Source: Pseudomonadota bacterium
Lineage (GTDB): Bacteria > Desulfobacterota > DSM-4660 > Desulfatiglandales > B25-G16
Length of the DNA: 8,259 bases
Assembly (NCBI GenBank): GCA_030633645.1
Contig: DAOVRY010000021.1
Coordinates: 1-8,259 of the forward strand
Direction of reading: 5' to 3'
The translations under genes and the position numbers were made by a program. Of the stretch, positions 6,249-8,259 are shown in pieces. The first letter of the stretch is position 1. Each line of letters starts with the position of its first letter. The notes below the pieces were generated by a model that saw nothing but the letters and a program-made list of their open reading frames with translations, made no database searches and had not been told where the DNA came from.

Positions 6249-6386
6249 CATCTATTCTTTTGCCTGAGACTCACTTTTTCGTCAATTACCACCCCTCAGA
6301 TACTTGCATATCTCTCACAGGACCTTCCGAAGTCCAGCGTTCTTGTCGCCTATTGCAACTGGGCCCAGGAGACTTCTCGCTGCCCT

Positions 6387-7790
6387 TTAGAGTCTTTTTA
6401 CGCGAACCATGTTTGTGCTGCCAGCAACCCCGACAGGGTGACCTGCTGTCATCACAACCAAATCATCTTTTGAAACATATCCAGTTTTCAATACCAGCTG
6501 AGTGGAGCGTTCGATCATATCATCTGTATCAGTGGGTTCGGGCACGAGATGAGGCAGGCATCCCCAGAACAGGTTTAATCTCCGCACCACATTTGGATTC
6601 GGTGAAAGTGCAATAATCGACTGCCGAGGCCTGAACCTGGAGATATGCATGGCCGTTTTTCCAGAGCCTGTGGGAGCGACAATGGCAGAGGCATCAAGAT
6701 GACTTGCCAGAACGCACGCGGCATGGGCCACAGAATCTGGAACCTCCTTTTTTGGCATAAGCTGCAGATAGCTATCGTGACAGAAGTTTTTTTCGGCACT
6801 TTTGATAATACGAGCCATAAACTGAACAGCCTGGACAGGGTAGTTCCCGGTAGCCGTTTCTTCAGAGAGCATGACTGCATCCGTGCCATCCAGAACAGCG
6901 TTGGCTACATCCGCGGCCTCAGCTCTGGTGGGACGAGGCGAATTCTCCATTGAACGGAGCATCTGTGTAGCGGTTATAACGGGTTTTCCTGCAGCATTGG
7001 CCTTTTGGATCAGCATCTTTTGGATAACAGGAACATCTTCCAGAGGGATCTCTACCCCCAGATCTCCTCGGGCTACCATGATCCCATCGGCTGCCTCAAT
7101 AATACTGTCAATGTAGTCAAGGGCCTCGTGCCGCTCAATTTTTGCAACAACGGGAACATCCTCTTTTCTCTGGCGGATAACCTCTTTCACTCTCAGGATA
7201 TCCTCTGCGGTGCTGACAAAGGAGAGGGCAACGAAATCTACACCATTTTCCAAACCAAAGAGGAGATCCTCCCTGTCCGTCTCTGTAAATGAAGGTGCCC
7301 TTATGGTTCGCGTGGGAAGGTTGAGACCCTTATGGGATGTGAGCAGACCCCCCGTGACAACCTCGCAGTAGACCTCAAACTGGCTTTTACCCTGAACTAC
7401 CAGTTCTATGGAACCGTCCGAAAGCAGGATCCGATCCCCCGGCTCCACTTCATTAGGCAGGCTCGAATAGGAGACCGATACCCGGTCACGAGCTCCTTCT
7501 ACATCCTGGTTGGTAAGGGTAAAGGTCTGTCCAGCCTCAAGCCTTACCCCTGGTTCTGGAAGGATCCCCACCCGTATCTTTGGCCCTCCAAGGTCCTGTA
7601 ATATGGCAACAGGGTGATCCAGTTCATCAGAAACGCTTCGAATAATCCGGATTTTTTCCTTGTGCTCACGATGGTTTCCATGCGAGAAGTTCAGCCGCGC
7701 AACATTCATGCCGCCTTTAATCATCGCCCGGATGATCTCGGGCGATTCGCTAGCAGGACCAATGGTACAGACTATCTTGGTGTGAGGCAC
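6387..7790 (-). CDS. pyk: Pyruvate kinase
   Basis: Converts phosphoenolpyruvate and ADP to pyruvate and ATP in lower glycolysis. From the GTG at 7790 it has 467 residues and begins VPHTKIVCTIGPAS, the usual N-terminus of the family. Numbering from the alternative ATG at 7856 (489 residues), key sites are R54, N56 and S58 in NVARLNFSHG; K93 in DLGGPKIR; catalytic K239 and metal ligand E241 in VAKIER; D265 in VARGDLGVEI; T297 in TATQML; and RPTRAEAADVANAV. The C-terminal domain is complete (TGSGKTA, then AGHPVGVAGSTNM); no extra PEP-utiliser domain is present. K93 occupies the place where K+-dependent enzymes have Glu, so K+-independent activity is predicted. The GTG has GAGGGGG 7 bases upstream; the ATG adds 22 basic residues and has a poorly placed site. 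First gene of the run towards the ureohydrolase. Confidence 0.95.
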   Translation of the reverse strand: MPHTKIVCTIGPASESPEIIRAMIKGGMNVARLNFSHGNHREHKEKIRIIRSVSDELDHPVAILQDLGGPKIRVGILPEPGVRLEAGQTFTLTNQDVEGARDRVSVSYSSLPNEVEPGDRILLSDGSIELVVQGKSQFEVYCEVVTGGLLTSHKGLNLPTRTIRAPSFTETDREDLLFGLENGVDFVALSFVSTAEDILRVKEVIRQRKEDVPVVAKIERHEALDYIDSIIEAADGIMVARGDLGVEIPLEDVPVIQKMLIQKANAAGKPVITATQMLRSMENSPRPTRAEAADVANAVLDGTDAVMLSEETATGNYPVQAVQFMARIIKSAEKNFCHDSYLQLMPKKEVPDSVAHAACVLASHLDASAIVAPTGSGKTAMHISRFRPRQSIIALSPNPNVVRRLNLFWGCLPHLVPEPTDTDDMIERSTQLVLKTGYVSKDDLVVMTAGHPVGVAGSTNMVRVKRL

Positions 7791-7797
7791 CGAATTA

Positions 7798-7804
7798 CCC
7801 CCTC
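7798..7804 (-). promoter_or_regulatory. Ribosome binding site supporting the GTG start of pyruvate kinase
   Basis: GAGGGGG on the minus strand, 7 bases before GTG 7790-7788. The competing ATG at 7858-region (7856-7854) has only GGAG about 13 bases away. Confidence 0.5.
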
Positions 7805-8075
7805 TGCCGGTTAGGCTTTTCGATCTCTTGCGAGCAGGTGAGGTCGCTGTTTTCATCTTTTCAGGGTTTCTCCGGAATCTATTTTATCGATGGAATTCAA
7901 ACAGGTGCAATATACTGCTGAGAGCATCAAATACTTTGCAATATCGGGAGGGGCATGAGGTCTTTTCTGGAATGACCATCCTATACCCTTATCGGTTATG
8001 TCCAATGCAAACAATAAAATGCTCTGGTTAGTAACATAAGCATTGGAACAATCTTCGGGGTTGGCTGGCTTACAA

Positions 8076-8154
8076 TCAAAAAGAAGGGGCCTGGTGTTTA
8101 TGAGACTTGGGGCACACCATGAGGAACTAACGTAACTCCTCTAATTTACCAGGC
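8076..8154 (-). terminator. Possible terminator structure after the partial gene at the right edge
   Basis: On the minus strand GCCTGGT's partners form a 7-bp outer stem (8154-8148 with 8095-8089), enclosing a second small hairpin (GAGGA 8125-8121 with TCCTC 8141-8137), and then CCCTTCTTTTTG follows. The long loop (about 52 bases) makes it weak as a terminator. The rest of the 319-base gap 7857-8175 shows no gene that I can support. Confidence 0.3.
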
Positions 8155-8175
8155 AATGCAACTTTGGTTCTGCGC

Positions 8176-8259
8176 TCAGGATTGATCTTGTGCGCCGGCC
8201 TTCAACTCTTCTTCAAATTCCTGGAAGAACTTATCCTTCTCTTTCCAATCAGGCCCAAA
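8176..8259 (-). CDS. C-terminal end of an unidentified protein, cut by the window
   Basis: The minus strand is open from the window edge for 27 codons to TGA at 8178-8176. It reads FGPDWKEKDKFFQEFEEELK and then a short AGAQDQS tail. The dense, alternating charged and aromatic residues look like an amphipathic C-terminal helix, and a possible terminator follows. The length is too short to name a family; a chance open frame cannot be excluded. Confidence 0.42.
   Translation of the reverse strand, partial: FGPDWKEKDKFFQEFEEELKAGAQDQS

Noticed and set aside
5703..6473. Long plus-strand open frame of 256 codons across the CMD-family gene and its flanks.
   Set aside because: It lies antisense to a well-supported family member and its borders, with no recognisable domain and no ribosome binding site.

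Overview
The window looks like a chromosomal stretch of a Gram-negative-type bacterium with several decayed genes. My best guess is a deltaproteobacterial (Desulfobacterota-like) anaerobe. The guess rests on the style of the cyclase-YbbR fusion, the CorA remnant, and a palindromic repeat built on a GTCATTCCCGCG..CGGGAATCCAG hairpin and TTCGTAAAAAGTC ends. I remember such repeats from that group but could not check this. No taxonomic marker gene is present. I found no CRISPR array, no transposase and no intact RNA gene, and nothing that clearly amounts to a new defence or mobile system.

Layout. (1) Bases 1-792 (+) hold the 3' part of a membrane diadenylate cyclase (CdaA) that continues into a transmembrane helix and one YbbR domain, so synthase and CdaR-like regulator share a single chain. 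(2) Bases 799-1204 (+) hold a decayed coding remnant with a frameshift, interrupted by a 155-bp MITE-like palindromic element (963-1117). (3) Bases 1266-2141 (-) encode a YitT-family membrane protein, convergent with (1) and (2), with a possible promoter just upstream. (4) Bases 2148-2716 have no intact gene. They contain a strong 9-bp inverted repeat next to a tRNA-like T-arm sequence and some unassigned open stretches. (5) Bases 2717-2995 (-) are a CorA-type Mg transporter N-terminus with a very good ribosome binding site but an in-frame stop and no membrane domain. (6) Bases 3056-4687 (-) encode a large MscS-family mechanosensitive channel with a weak terminator over its stop codon. (7) Bases 4896-7790 (-) form a probable three-gene run read as pyruvate kinase, carboxymuconolactone-decarboxylase-family protein, then agmatinase-type ureohydrolase, ending in a weak terminator. 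(8) Bases 7857-8175 are intergenic with a possible terminator, and 8176-8259 (-) are the last 27 codons of an unidentified gene.

How the genes relate. Only loose links can be drawn. c-di-AMP made by CdaA generally controls potassium and osmotic balance. The MscS channel (osmotic release), the dead CorA gene (Mg/Co uptake) and a pyruvate kinase with the lysine typical of K+-independent enzymes would fit an ion/osmotic theme, but they lie on different strands with decayed DNA between, so this is inference. The usual partner of cdaA, glmM, does not follow it here; a degraded unrelated gene does.
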